DNA from: Kiritimatiellia bacterium
Lineage (GTDB): Bacteria > Verrucomicrobiota > Kiritimatiellia > UBA8416 > SLMC01
NCBI GenBank assembly: GCA_007133745.1
Contig: SLMC01000322.1
Span: forward strand, 1-14,202
Length of the DNA stretch: 14,202 nucleotides
Direction of reading: 5' to 3'
Below are positions 7,469-13,940 of this stretch, piece by piece. How positions within the stretch are numbered: the first letter of the stretch is position 1; each line of letters starts with the position of its first letter. Made by a program: the position numbers and the translations under genes. The notes beneath the pieces were generated by a model. The model was not told the DNA's origin. It did no database searches and worked only from the letters and a program-made list of their open reading frames with translations.

Positions 7469-8203
7469 TTGAGAATAAGCGCTCGCAAGCAAACGCTGAG
7501 AACATTGTTGTGGGGCGGCGCCTATTCGCGGGGCTGGGTGGGCTTTCCCACGCTGCTGGTCGCAACGAGCTGGGTGGCTATCTGGCTGCTTTGGCCGTCG
7601 ATGACCCCGCCGCGCTCGTATCGAGTGGCGACCGAAACACGCATCGAGCATGCGCCGCTGCGCGGCGGCTGGGTGCAGGCCGAACCGGCATCGGTCTTTA
7701 TCGGGCCTTCGGAGCGGATGCTATTCATGGACGACGACGTCCCGGCCCTGTCTGTTTTTCAGCGTCGCGCCGATCAGCTTGAAAGTCTGGAACGCGCGCC
7801 GGTGGCGATACAATGGCCAGCCGCATTCATGGCCCGGACGTTCGAGTCCGCTTCGTTCCGACGGGCATTGCCGCTGGCCCCGCCGACACGCCGCGCGGCC
7901 TTCGGGCCGCCGACGGAAACGGACCGACCGCCGATCCTATGCCGCGTGTCGCCCTCGCTCGAAGCTGCGGGCTTTGCCGTGCCCGAGTCGGCATTGAACG
8001 CGTTGAAAGAGATTCAAGCGGCCGGAACCGTTGCGCTTCAGGTCGAGGTTGGCGCATCGGGCATGCCGGATCATGTGTTTGTGGAAACCGGATCAGGCCA
8101 TCGCGATCTCGACAGGGCCGCGGTCCGCGCCGTTTATCAAGGACGGACACAGGCCGGAGCCCCTGGCTTCGGCCGCGTGTTCATTGTCAGCGCACCGCGT
8201 TGA
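7469..8203 (+). CDS. TonB-like protein, TTG start
   Basis: A 244-residue protein with an N-terminal membrane anchor (about 23-42, very Trp-rich) and a C-terminal TonB-type domain (about 172-244). That domain shows the family pattern GTVALQVEV...GMPDHVFVETGSGHRDLDRAAVRAV. TonB links the ExbB/ExbD motor to outer-membrane partners. The usual long proline-rich spacer is missing; the middle (about 45-170) has only scattered prolines and no known domain that I recognise. TTG 7469 is chosen because GGGAGA (7457-7462) sits six bases upstream and the next residues lead straight into the membrane anchor. The same frame is open back to 7280, but that would translate the low-complexity block. An alternative is a TolA-like protein; the C-terminal domain fits TonB better. 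Confidence 0.75.
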   Translation: MRISARKQTLRTLLWGGAYSRGWVGFPTLLVATSWVAIWLLWPSMTPPRSYRVATETRIEHAPLRGGWVQAEPASVFIGPSERMLFMDDDVPALSVFQRRADQLESLERAPVAIQWPAAFMARTFESASFRRALPLAPPTRRAAFGPPTETDRPPILCRVSPSLEAAGFAVPESALNALKEIQAAGTVALQVEVGASGMPDHVFVETGSGHRDLDRAAVRAVYQGRTQAGAPGFGRVFIVSAPR

Positions 8204-8359
8204 ACGCAGGAAGGAGAAGGCGGTTTTTTTAACAGAATAATTTCACCACGGAAAACGCGGAAAACACGGAAACGCTTGCGCGAAGGCAGGTCGCCGCTGA
8301 TGGGCCACCGAATCTTCTTGGTATTAATGACAGCAACGGCAGATTAAGGCGCTAACGTT
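8204..8359. other. Intergenic gap with T-run and CACGGAAAA-type repeats
   Basis: The gap begins with a run of seven T (8224-8230), preceded by a weak possible stem ACCGC (8194-8198) with GCGGT (8220-8224) across a 21-base loop. This is a poor but possible terminator for the envelope cluster. Three 9-bp units CACGGAAAA, CGCGGAAAA and CACGGAAAC lie at 8247-8273. Such CACGGA-type tandem units occur between genes in many environmental bacteria. I see no clear promoter for hisD. AAGG (8346-8349) is its likely ribosome-binding site, ten bases before the start. Confidence 0.5.
8247..8273. repeat. Three degenerate 9-bp tandem units (CACGGAAAA)
   Basis: The units at 8247-8255, 8256-8264 and 8265-8273 differ by one base each from CACGGAAAA. 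The block is short, so a functional role cannot be read from it. Confidence 0.7.
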
Positions 8360-9664
8360 ATGAAAACGAAACCGATCATCGTTGATATTCGGAACGGACG
8401 TTTGTCCGCGCCGCTTGAGAAATTTCTGAAACGGCCGGCCTTCGACGAACAGGCCGAGCGGACGGCGTCCGAAACCTTGGCGGCTATTCGGCGCGGTGGC
8501 GACCGGGCCATCGCGGATTGCGCGCGCCGCTTCGACGGCGTCACGCTTTCGCCCGCCCGGTTTCGCGTTTCGGAAGCCGAATGCCGCTCGGCCGACCGAT
8601 GCGTGGATCGCGCCTTTAAGGCCGCCGTACGCGAGGCGCTGCGCCGTATTCGGGCGTTCGCGCGGGCCGGTCTGCGCCGGGACTGGCGCATGAAAACACC
8701 TGGCGGGGGCAGCGTAGGCGAACGATTCATTCCCTTGGACCGCGTCGGGGTCTATGTGCCCGGAGGACAGGCGCCCTTGGCCTCGACCGCCCTGATGACC
8801 GCCGCCTTGGCCCAGGTCGCCGGAGTGCGGGACATTGTCGCCTGTACACCCTGCGGCCGGGACGGAACCGTCAATCCGTTCGTGCTCTACGCCCTGCATG
8901 CCGCAGGCGCCACCGAAGTCTACCGGTTGGGCGGCATCCAGGCGATCGGGCTGATGGCCTACGGCACGCGTCGCATCGCCAAGGTGCAAAAGATCGTGGG
9001 CCCCGGCGGCGCCTATGTCACGGCCGCCAAACGGCAGGTGTACGGACATGTCGCGCTCGATCTCGTGGCCGGGCCCAGCGAGATTGCCGTGCTGGCCGAT
9101 GCCGACGCGTCGGCACGCTATGCCGCCGCCGACTTGCTTTCCCAGATCGAGCACGGGACCGGACACGAAAAAGCGCTGTTCGTCACCGATTCCCTGACGC
9201 TGGCCCAGGCGGTCGGCGCAGCATGCGTGCAGCAGGCCGCCGCGTTGAGCCGAGCCGAGTTCGTTCTGCGCGCCTTGAAAAAAGGATTGATGATTGTCGT
9301 GACCGATACGCTGCAGGCAGGCATGGATGTGTGCAACCGGTTCGCGCCCGAACATTTCGAATTGCTGGTCAAGCGGCCCGAGACGTGGGCCAAACGGGTC
9401 CGCGCGGCGGGGGCGGTTTTTCTCGGACCCTGGTCGCCCGAATCGGCCGGCGATTTCGTGGCCGGTCCCAGCCACGTACTGCCGACCGGCGGGGCGGCGG
9501 CCATGTTCTCCGGCCTGACCTCCGACGATTTCCGGCGGCGGACCAGCGTCATTGCCTTCGCCCGCCGCGACTTGGAACAAACGTTGCCCGCTATCGAGGC
9601 CTTCGGCCGCGTCGAGCGGCTCGACGCCCACGCGCGATCCGCTCGGGCAAGATTCGAGCGTTGA
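8360..9664 (+). CDS. hisD: Histidinol dehydrogenase HisD
   Basis: HisD carries out the last two steps of histidine synthesis, oxidising histidinol to histidine with two NAD+, in the cytoplasm. The 434-residue length is normal. The family signature IVGPGGAYVTAAKRQVYGHVALD spans about 212-234, followed by AGPSEIAVLADADA to 250. Zinc ligands expected from the E. coli enzyme are all present: Q262 and H265 in SQIEHG, D365 in SAGDF, and H424 in DAHARSA. The catalytic Glu-His pair is E331-H332 in FAPEHFELL. The start at ATG 8360 gives a normal N-terminus. The gene leads a short run with a small unknown gene 22 bp downstream and hisC after it, so the three are probably one transcript. Nothing looks broken. 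Confidence 0.96.
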   Translation: MKTKPIIVDIRNGRLSAPLEKFLKRPAFDEQAERTASETLAAIRRGGDRAIADCARRFDGVTLSPARFRVSEAECRSADRCVDRAFKAAVREALRRIRAFARAGLRRDWRMKTPGGGSVGERFIPLDRVGVYVPGGQAPLASTALMTAALAQVAGVRDIVACTPCGRDGTVNPFVLYALHAAGATEVYRLGGIQAIGLMAYGTRRIAKVQKIVGPGGAYVTAAKRQVYGHVALDLVAGPSEIAVLADADASARYAAADLLSQIEHGTGHEKALFVTDSLTLAQAVGAACVQQAAALSRAEFVLRALKKGLMIVVTDTLQAGMDVCNRFAPEHFELLVKRPETWAKRVRAAGAVFLGPWSPESAGDFVAGPSHVLPTGGAAAMFSGLTSDDFRRRTSVIAFARRDLEQTLPAIEAFGRVERLDAHARSARARFER

Positions 9665-9686
9665 CGGTTGTTGCCAGAGGTTTTTT

Positions 9687-9932
9687 ATGTTAGATTCTTC
9701 AACTATGGATAAACGCCCCATAGCGATCAAGATTCCCGATGCAACGCCGGAAATTGTTTCTGCCTACGCGCTTTCCGATGAACAAGCCCTTCTGGCCAAG
9801 GTGCGATACAATCGTCTGCTCGATATTTTTCTTGGTGTCGCAACCTATTCACTGCAGAATCATCTGCGGACGACGGTAACCGGGCTGGGACAAGCAGAGA
9901 TCGACGAGATATATGTCGCTATCGACAGATGA
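9687..9932 (+). CDS. Small unknown protein between hisD and hisC
   Basis: I do not recognise this 81-residue protein. It has a good ribosome-binding site: AGAGG (9676-9680) six bases before ATG 9687. An in-frame ATG at 9705 would give 75 residues but lacks such a site. The start KRPIAIKIPDATPEIVSAYALSDEQ is followed by a mainly helical stretch; there is no signal peptide, no membrane segment and no cysteine. The N-terminal style, a short strand with IPDATPEIV and then helices, is reminiscent of small antitoxin-like proteins, but no toxin gene is next to it. It sits 22 bp after hisD and 16 bp before hisC on the same strand, so it is very likely co-transcribed with both. Codon use resembles the surroundings less strongly than the his genes do (slightly more A+T). 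Confidence 0.65.
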   Translation: MLDSSTMDKRPIAIKIPDATPEIVSAYALSDEQALLAKVRYNRLLDIFLGVATYSLQNHLRTTVTGLGQAEIDEIYVAIDR

Positions 9933-9948
9933 CTAGGGACTTACGATT

Positions 9949-10986
9949 ATGATCCGCAAATCCGTAAGAGCGTTGCAAGCCTACGTGCCCGGCGAACAGC
10001 CGACGCAGGCCGATATTGTCAAGCTGAACACGAACGAGAACCCCTATCCGCCGGCGCCGGCCGTGTTTCGCGCGCTGACCGAGTTTGCCGCCGACAGGCT
10101 TCGCCGCTATCCCGATCCGAACAGCCGGGAGCTGCGCCGCGCCATTGCCGAGCGGCACGGCTGCGACGAGGCGCGCGTCTTTGTCGGCAACGGATCGGAC
10201 GAAGTCCTGGCTCTGTGCACGCGCGCCTTCGTGGAGAACGACGGCTCGGTCGGATATTTCGATCCGTCCTATTCCCTTTATCCCACGCTGGCGGCCATTC
10301 GCGCCGTCGAAACGCGGCCGGTACCGCTCGGACCCGGCTTCGAATGGGCCATGCCGTCGGATTACACGGCGTCTTTGTTCTTTCTGACTCAACCCAACGC
10401 GCCCACAGGCATGATTTATCCGCGCGAGGCGATGCGCGCCTTTTGCGCGCGATTTTCCGGCGTGGTCGTCATCGACGAGGCCTATGCCGATTTCGCGCAA
10501 TCCCATTGCATGGATTGGGCGCTGGACTCTCCGAACACGCTGGTCATGCGCACGTTTTCGAAATCGTTCTCTTTGGCCGGCTTGCGCGTGGGCTATGCCG
10601 TCGGCGCGCCGGATCTGATCGGCGCGCTGTTCAAGATCAAGGATTCCTACAATCTGGACGGGCTGTCCCAAGCCTTGGCGCTGGCGGCGCTGCGCGATAT
10701 CGGGGTCATGCGGGCCAACGTTGAAAAAATTTGCGCCACGCGCGCGCGCTTGACCGAAGCCTTGCGCGCCATGGGCCACCGCGTCTATCCCTCCGAAGCT
10801 AATTTCCTGTGGGTCGAGCCTGCGGGGCTGCCTGCGCAAACACTGTTCGAGCGGTTGCGCGAGGAACGCATCCTGATTCGCTACTTTCCCGGCCCGAGAA
10901 CCGGAACCTGCGTCCGCATCACCGTTGGAACCGATGCGGAAGCCGACCGGCTGCTCGACGCGCTAGCGCGCATCGCCGGGTTTTAG
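9949..10986 (+). CDS. hisC: Histidinol-phosphate aminotransferase HisC
   Basis: HisC is a PLP-dependent class I/II-fold aminotransferase that makes L-histidinol phosphate from imidazole-acetol phosphate and glutamate, one step before histidinol phosphatase and HisD. The 345 residues are a normal length. LNTNENPYPP (26-35) is the typical N-terminal substrate loop. GNGSDE (80-85) contacts the PLP phosphate, and QPNAPTG (148-154, N150) and VIDEAYADF (174-182, D176 and Y179) contact the cofactor ring. K205 in TFSKSFSLAGLRVGYA forms the Schiff base. AGGGA (9935-9939) is the ribosome-binding site. The gene follows hisD and the small gene. hisB, a common next gene, is absent; the restriction-modification pair follows instead, pointing the other way. 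Confidence 0.95.
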   Translation: MIRKSVRALQAYVPGEQPTQADIVKLNTNENPYPPAPAVFRALTEFAADRLRRYPDPNSRELRRAIAERHGCDEARVFVGNGSDEVLALCTRAFVENDGSVGYFDPSYSLYPTLAAIRAVETRPVPLGPGFEWAMPSDYTASLFFLTQPNAPTGMIYPREAMRAFCARFSGVVVIDEAYADFAQSHCMDWALDSPNTLVMRTFSKSFSLAGLRVGYAVGAPDLIGALFKIKDSYNLDGLSQALALAALRDIGVMRANVEKICATRARLTEALRAMGHRVYPSEANFLWVEPAGLPAQTLFERLREERILIRYFPGPRTGTCVRITVGTDAEADRLLDALARIAGF

Positions 10987-11032
10987 CTCGTCTTTTGGCG
11001 GTTCAGACTTGGATGGGCGTTGGATGTTTGAC

Positions 11033-11992
11033 TCACGCGTTATACCGTGGCGAGGATTCAAGCAACACCATCTGCTCCGCGCACTCTTTCTGTCTGCCGT
11101 TCATTTCGGGGTGATTCAATATGCTGCCCGTCATATGGGGGTACAAGGAAGCTAAACCAGGTATTGCACGTTCTGCGATGTGGAAGAAATCTTGATCAAC
11201 CTCTATCCCGATCGAGTCAATGCCTGTACATAACGCGGCTGCAATGGTTGACCCTGCCCCCATGAATGGATCGAGGACTACACCGTGTCCCATCGGGAGT
11301 AAAGCCCGGACAAAAATACGCAGCAAATGCTGAGGTTTGAGGGATGGATGATTGGCGATTTCTCGTTCTCGTGTCGGCGTCTTGAAACTGGGTATAACAT
11401 CTGGCAAAGGACGCCCTCCCTCGAGCATTCTAAGGGCGCCCGTCTCCCATTTGCGAAGATTCTGCGCCACGGTCCTTTCCGACAACGGTTTGCGAAACAA
11501 CATCCACGGCTCATAATTCCCTCTGGGGCTTACGCATACTTCCGGAAATTCGCTCTCGGCGTTCTTTGGACGGTCGCCACCACGGAAGCCGTGATACACG
11601 CGCATTATCGTTCCGCGATTCTCAAACCCCTGTGCAGCCATGGCGTTCTGCACGTACATTTGCAACATCGAATTTCCTGCAATCAAGACATGCCCCCCCG
11701 ATCTCAACTTAGGCCTAAGAATCTCGGCCCAAACGGAAAAGAAGGCCTGAATTCCTTTCTTTTGCTCTTCACTCAGTACGGAGAATCGGGGAAGGGGGCG
11801 ACGTTTACAGCCATTCCATGTAGGGGGGAGCCGCCATATGCCACCTCGCCCAGATCGCAGTTTAGCTACCTCATCCGACGAAAATTCAACGAGACCATAC
11901 GGCGGATCGGTGCATACAGCATGAATCTCATTATCGCCCAATCCCGCAATATGTTTCAAACAGTCGCCTAATATCAATCGAAAACCATTCAT
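11033..11992 (-). CDS. Beta-class DNA amino-methyltransferase of a restriction-modification pair
   Basis: A 319-residue S-adenosylmethionine-dependent DNA methyltransferase. The catalytic motif IV TDPPYG (28-33) comes first, and the AdoMet-binding motif DPFMGAGST (241-249) comes near the end, after HPSLKPQHLLRIF (215-227, motif X region). This order defines the beta class of amino-methyltransferases. DPPY rather than SPPY favours adenine-N6, though cytosine-N4 cannot be excluded. It should protect host DNA from the divergent nuclease at 12048. The ATG at 11992 has no ribosome-binding site, and a near-consensus promoter would start transcription almost at the ATG, so a leaderless mRNA is likely. 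It converges with hisC across 46 bp. Base composition is clearly more A+T-rich than the his genes, in line with acquisition by transfer. Target sequence is unknown. Confidence 0.92.
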   Translation of the reverse strand: MNGFRLILGDCLKHIAGLGDNEIHAVCTDPPYGLVEFSSDEVAKLRSGRGGIWRLPPTWNGCKRRPLPRFSVLSEEQKKGIQAFFSVWAEILRPKLRSGGHVLIAGNSMLQMYVQNAMAAQGFENRGTIMRVYHGFRGGDRPKNAESEFPEVCVSPRGNYEPWMLFRKPLSERTVAQNLRKWETGALRMLEGGRPLPDVIPSFKTPTREREIANHPSLKPQHLLRIFVRALLPMGHGVVLDPFMGAGSTIAAALCTGIDSIGIEVDQDFFHIAERAIPGLASLYPHMTGSILNHPEMNGRQKECAEQMVLLESSPRYNA

Positions 11993-11995
11993 ATT

Positions 11996-12011
11996 TTCAA
12001 CTATAGTTGAA
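11996..12011. promoter_or_regulatory. Perfect 16-bp palindrome, likely controller operator
   Basis: TTCAACTATAGTTGAA is its own reverse complement. It lies three bases upstream of the methyltransferase ATG and contains the minus-strand -10 hexamer TATAGT. Its core ACTATAGT resembles the C-boxes (GACT-type half-sites around TA) of controller-protein restriction systems. The nuclease gene 36 bp away encodes an XRE-type DNA-binding domain, the natural candidate to bind here and repress the methyltransferase promoter. Its centre is about 43 bp before the likely start of the nuclease mRNA, a position where a bound protein could also activate that promoter. Binding is inferred. Confidence 0.65.
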
Positions 12012-12029
12012 TGACGGATGGAGTGTCAA
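12000..12029 (-). promoter_or_regulatory. Strong sigma70-type promoter of the methyltransferase
   Basis: On the minus strand a perfect TTGACA (12024-12029) is followed by an 18-bp spacer and TATAGT (12000-12005, five of six consensus bases). The expected transcription start, seven or eight bases on, falls at or next to the ATG at 11992. The -10 lies inside the palindrome at 11996-12011, so an operator-bound protein would block RNA polymerase. Confidence 0.65.
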
Positions 12030-12034
12030 TAGTT

Positions 12035-12040
12035 TATTCT
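12035..12040 (+). promoter_or_regulatory. Possible -10 element of the nuclease gene
   Basis: TATTCT matches four of six -10 consensus bases. A start seven bases downstream would fall at ATG 12048, giving a leaderless mRNA in line with the missing ribosome-binding site. No good -35 hexamer lies 16-18 bp upstream; the palindrome occupies the nearby DNA. That would suit an activator-dependent promoter, but the evidence is thin. Confidence 0.3.
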
Positions 12041-12047
12041 GCCAAGC

Positions 12048-12956
12048 ATGAAAAAAGATGCCAAATCAGCCATAGGTCTAGTTATACGCCGCCTCCGAGA
12101 AGAATCCAAGCTTTCTCAAGAGAAGCTCGCAGATCGCTCTGGCATAACCTATCAGTACCTGTCCGCATTGGAAAATGGAAGAAAAAACTTTTCGATAGGC
12201 GTTTTGGAGGCCATAGCGGCTGCGCTTGGCACGCCATTCCCTTATCTTGTCCAGTCGGCTTTTGCCGATGACGTTCCAATGCCTAAGGTAAGCCCTAATT
12301 TTTTCATCAAAAAGGCTATACTACCGCCACATCTAACAACCGCCCACATCGAATCGGCGCTTAATGAAACGCACCGCGTCATTCGGATGATTAACACAAC
12401 GCTCCGTCAAGAGTCAGGTCGCCCGCTGTCGGCTTACATACAGGGGAATAACTTCGGTGGGATTGTCTCGAACATTCTCTGTGACGCATTCTCTCGATTA
12501 ACGCCCTACAAGCACAACCACAATCAGCGGTATCCCGATCTCGTATGCAAGGATAAGAATGGAAATACTGTTGCAGGCTTAGAGGTCAAAAGCACCATCC
12601 AAAAAGGCAAAGGCGGTGAAAGTCACAATGGACACTCCGGCTGGCATGTGGTCGCATGCTTCTCGCTTACACCGCATACCGGCGACATCAAATTTATTCA
12701 TGTTATGTTTGCCGATCTCATTGGGCAGGGGAAAACCGATTCGGACTGGCGTTATGTCGGAAGCAAGGTGAATGCCGACACGGGAAGTCAGCGCACTGAG
12801 ACATACAATACGACTGGCGCAGGAACCGCTAAATTGCGACATGGATCTGTATATCTCGATACCGATATCATCAATATATCAAGATGGAGAACATCCTCCG
12901 ATGTGAAAGCGCCGGCGTATTCTCCTTTCATCAAGAAGAAGATGGTAAAGCCGTAA
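12048..12956 (+). CDS. XRE-type HTH fused to PD-(D/E)XK restriction endonuclease
   Basis: A 302-residue protein with two parts. Residues 8-68 form an XRE/Cro-type helix-turn-helix: IRRLREESKLSQEKLADRSG, then ITYQYLSALENGRK, the recognition-helix region. Residues about 130-280 form a nuclease-like domain with PD at 163-164 in RYPDLVC and E179-x-K181 in GLEVKS, the PD-(D/E)XK signature. GKGGESHNGHSGWH (187-200) and GSQRTETYNTTG (246-257) look like further conserved active-site or DNA-contact loops. The second half reminds me of the ScaI family of Type II enzymes, from memory only. It is divergent from the methyltransferase, 55 bp apart, so the pair forms a Type II-like restriction-modification system with the controller domain built into the nuclease. 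No ribosome-binding site precedes ATG 12048. Base composition is A+T-richer than the flanking genes. Confidence 0.85.
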   Translation: MKKDAKSAIGLVIRRLREESKLSQEKLADRSGITYQYLSALENGRKNFSIGVLEAIAAALGTPFPYLVQSAFADDVPMPKVSPNFFIKKAILPPHLTTAHIESALNETHRVIRMINTTLRQESGRPLSAYIQGNNFGGIVSNILCDAFSRLTPYKHNHNQRYPDLVCKDKNGNTVAGLEVKSTIQKGKGGESHNGHSGWHVVACFSLTPHTGDIKFIHVMFADLIGQGKTDSDWRYVGSKVNADTGSQRTETYNTTGAGTAKLRHGSVYLDTDIINISRWRTSSDVKAPAYSPFIKKKMVKP

Positions 12957-13001
12957 GATTTACGGCCGTTTTCGTTGGATGTGAAGCCCTACCCCCTGAA
13001 T

Positions 13002-13940
13002 ATGAACGCAGCATGCATCGCCGAAACCGTCAAGCGTCTTGCCCGAGAGGCGGGATATGCCGACTGCGGCATTTGCTCGCTCGAACCGTTCACGGAATTC
13101 GAGCGAGCCATACGGGATCGCATCGCCCGTTTCCCCGAGACGCGCGCGTTGTACGAACCCATGCTCAATCGGGCCGACCCTCGGGCCGGAACGCCTTGGG
13201 CCAGATCCGCTATCGTGTGTATACGGCGGTACGGACACTATGCGGCGCCCGAGCCGCTGACCGGCCGCATCGGGCGCGCGTATCTCTTTGATCGGCGCTG
13301 CTCGGTCTGTCCCGAGCATGCCATGCCGAAAAATCTGGGCCGGGCGCTGAAAGCGCTAGGGTTGCGCATTCGGCGGGGAGGCCTTCCGGACCGATGGGCG
13401 GCGGCGCGGGCCGGTGTGGCGCGGTTTGGCCGGAACGGGTTCGCGTACGCGCGCTGCGGCTCGTGGTGCAACATCGAGACCTGGCTTGTGGACGCCGAAC
13501 TGCCGCCCGACAAGCCGTCGCTCGATTCGCCCTGTCCGCCCGATTGCCGCGCCTGCATCGAAGCCTGTCCCACCGGCGCATTGACCGAGCCGTACGTGAT
13601 GCGGATGGACCGATGCGTAGCTTGGCTAACCTACTTTGCGCCGGAGCCGATTGCGCCGGAACTTTGGAACGCCATGGGCGAATGGATCTACGGCTGCGAC
13701 CGCTGCCAGGAGGTGTGCCCCCTGAACAAGGGCCAATGGGAATCCCTGAAGAAAGCCGATTGGCTCGAAGCCGTCGCCTCACGGCTAACGCCGGATGCGC
13801 TGGCGACCATGGACGACGCCACCTACAGGACCGTGGTTCATCCCCTGTTCGGGTACATTCCCGAAGACCGGGCCGACCGCTGGCGGCGCAATGCCCGGCG
13901 CGCTTTGAATGCTAAAAGCTTGTCCGAGAGAACAAGTTAA
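13002..13940 (+). CDS. QueG-like double [4Fe-4S] cluster protein
   Basis: A 312-residue cytoplasmic iron-sulfur protein of the COG1600 type, to which epoxyqueuosine reductase QueG (tRNA queuosine synthesis) belongs. Two ferredoxin-like cysteine sets are visible: CPPDCRACIEACPTGAL (C178, C182, C185, C189) and C205 with YGCDRCQEVCPLNK (C232, C235, C239). PDRWAAARAGVARFGRNG (129-146) fits the family's AGxxxxGrN segment, but in the form found in QueG-like paralogues, not in true QueG. The YARGxxYH-type stretch of QueG is replaced by YLFDRRCSVCPEH with two extra cysteines (C100, C103), and the first cluster has CxxxC instead of CxxC. The exact substrate is therefore uncertain. Start ATG 13002 is chosen as the only ATG near the N-terminus; TTG 12975 and GTG 12981 are possible, and none has a good ribosome-binding site. 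Confidence 0.75.
   Translation: MNAACIAETVKRLAREAGYADCGICSLEPFTEFERAIRDRIARFPETRALYEPMLNRADPRAGTPWARSAIVCIRRYGHYAAPEPLTGRIGRAYLFDRRCSVCPEHAMPKNLGRALKALGLRIRRGGLPDRWAAARAGVARFGRNGFAYARCGSWCNIETWLVDAELPPDKPSLDSPCPPDCRACIEACPTGALTEPYVMRMDRCVAWLTYFAPEPIAPELWNAMGEWIYGCDRCQEVCPLNKGQWESLKKADWLEAVASRLTPDALATMDDATYRTVVHPLFGYIPEDRADRWRRNARRALNAKSLSERTS

Noticed and set aside
8194..8230. Clear intrinsic terminator after the TonB-like gene
   Set aside because: The T-run is good, but the only stem found is 5 bp with a 21-base loop, so I list it only as a weak possibility within the gap.
8324..9730. Long open frame on the minus strand opposite hisD (468 codons)
   Set aside because: hisD is intact with all zinc ligands and catalytic residues, and the antisense translation has no recognisable domain.
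11327..11971. 214-codon open frame on the plus strand over the methyltransferase
   Set aside because: The minus strand carries the ordered methyltransferase motifs; the plus frame has none and no ribosome-binding site.
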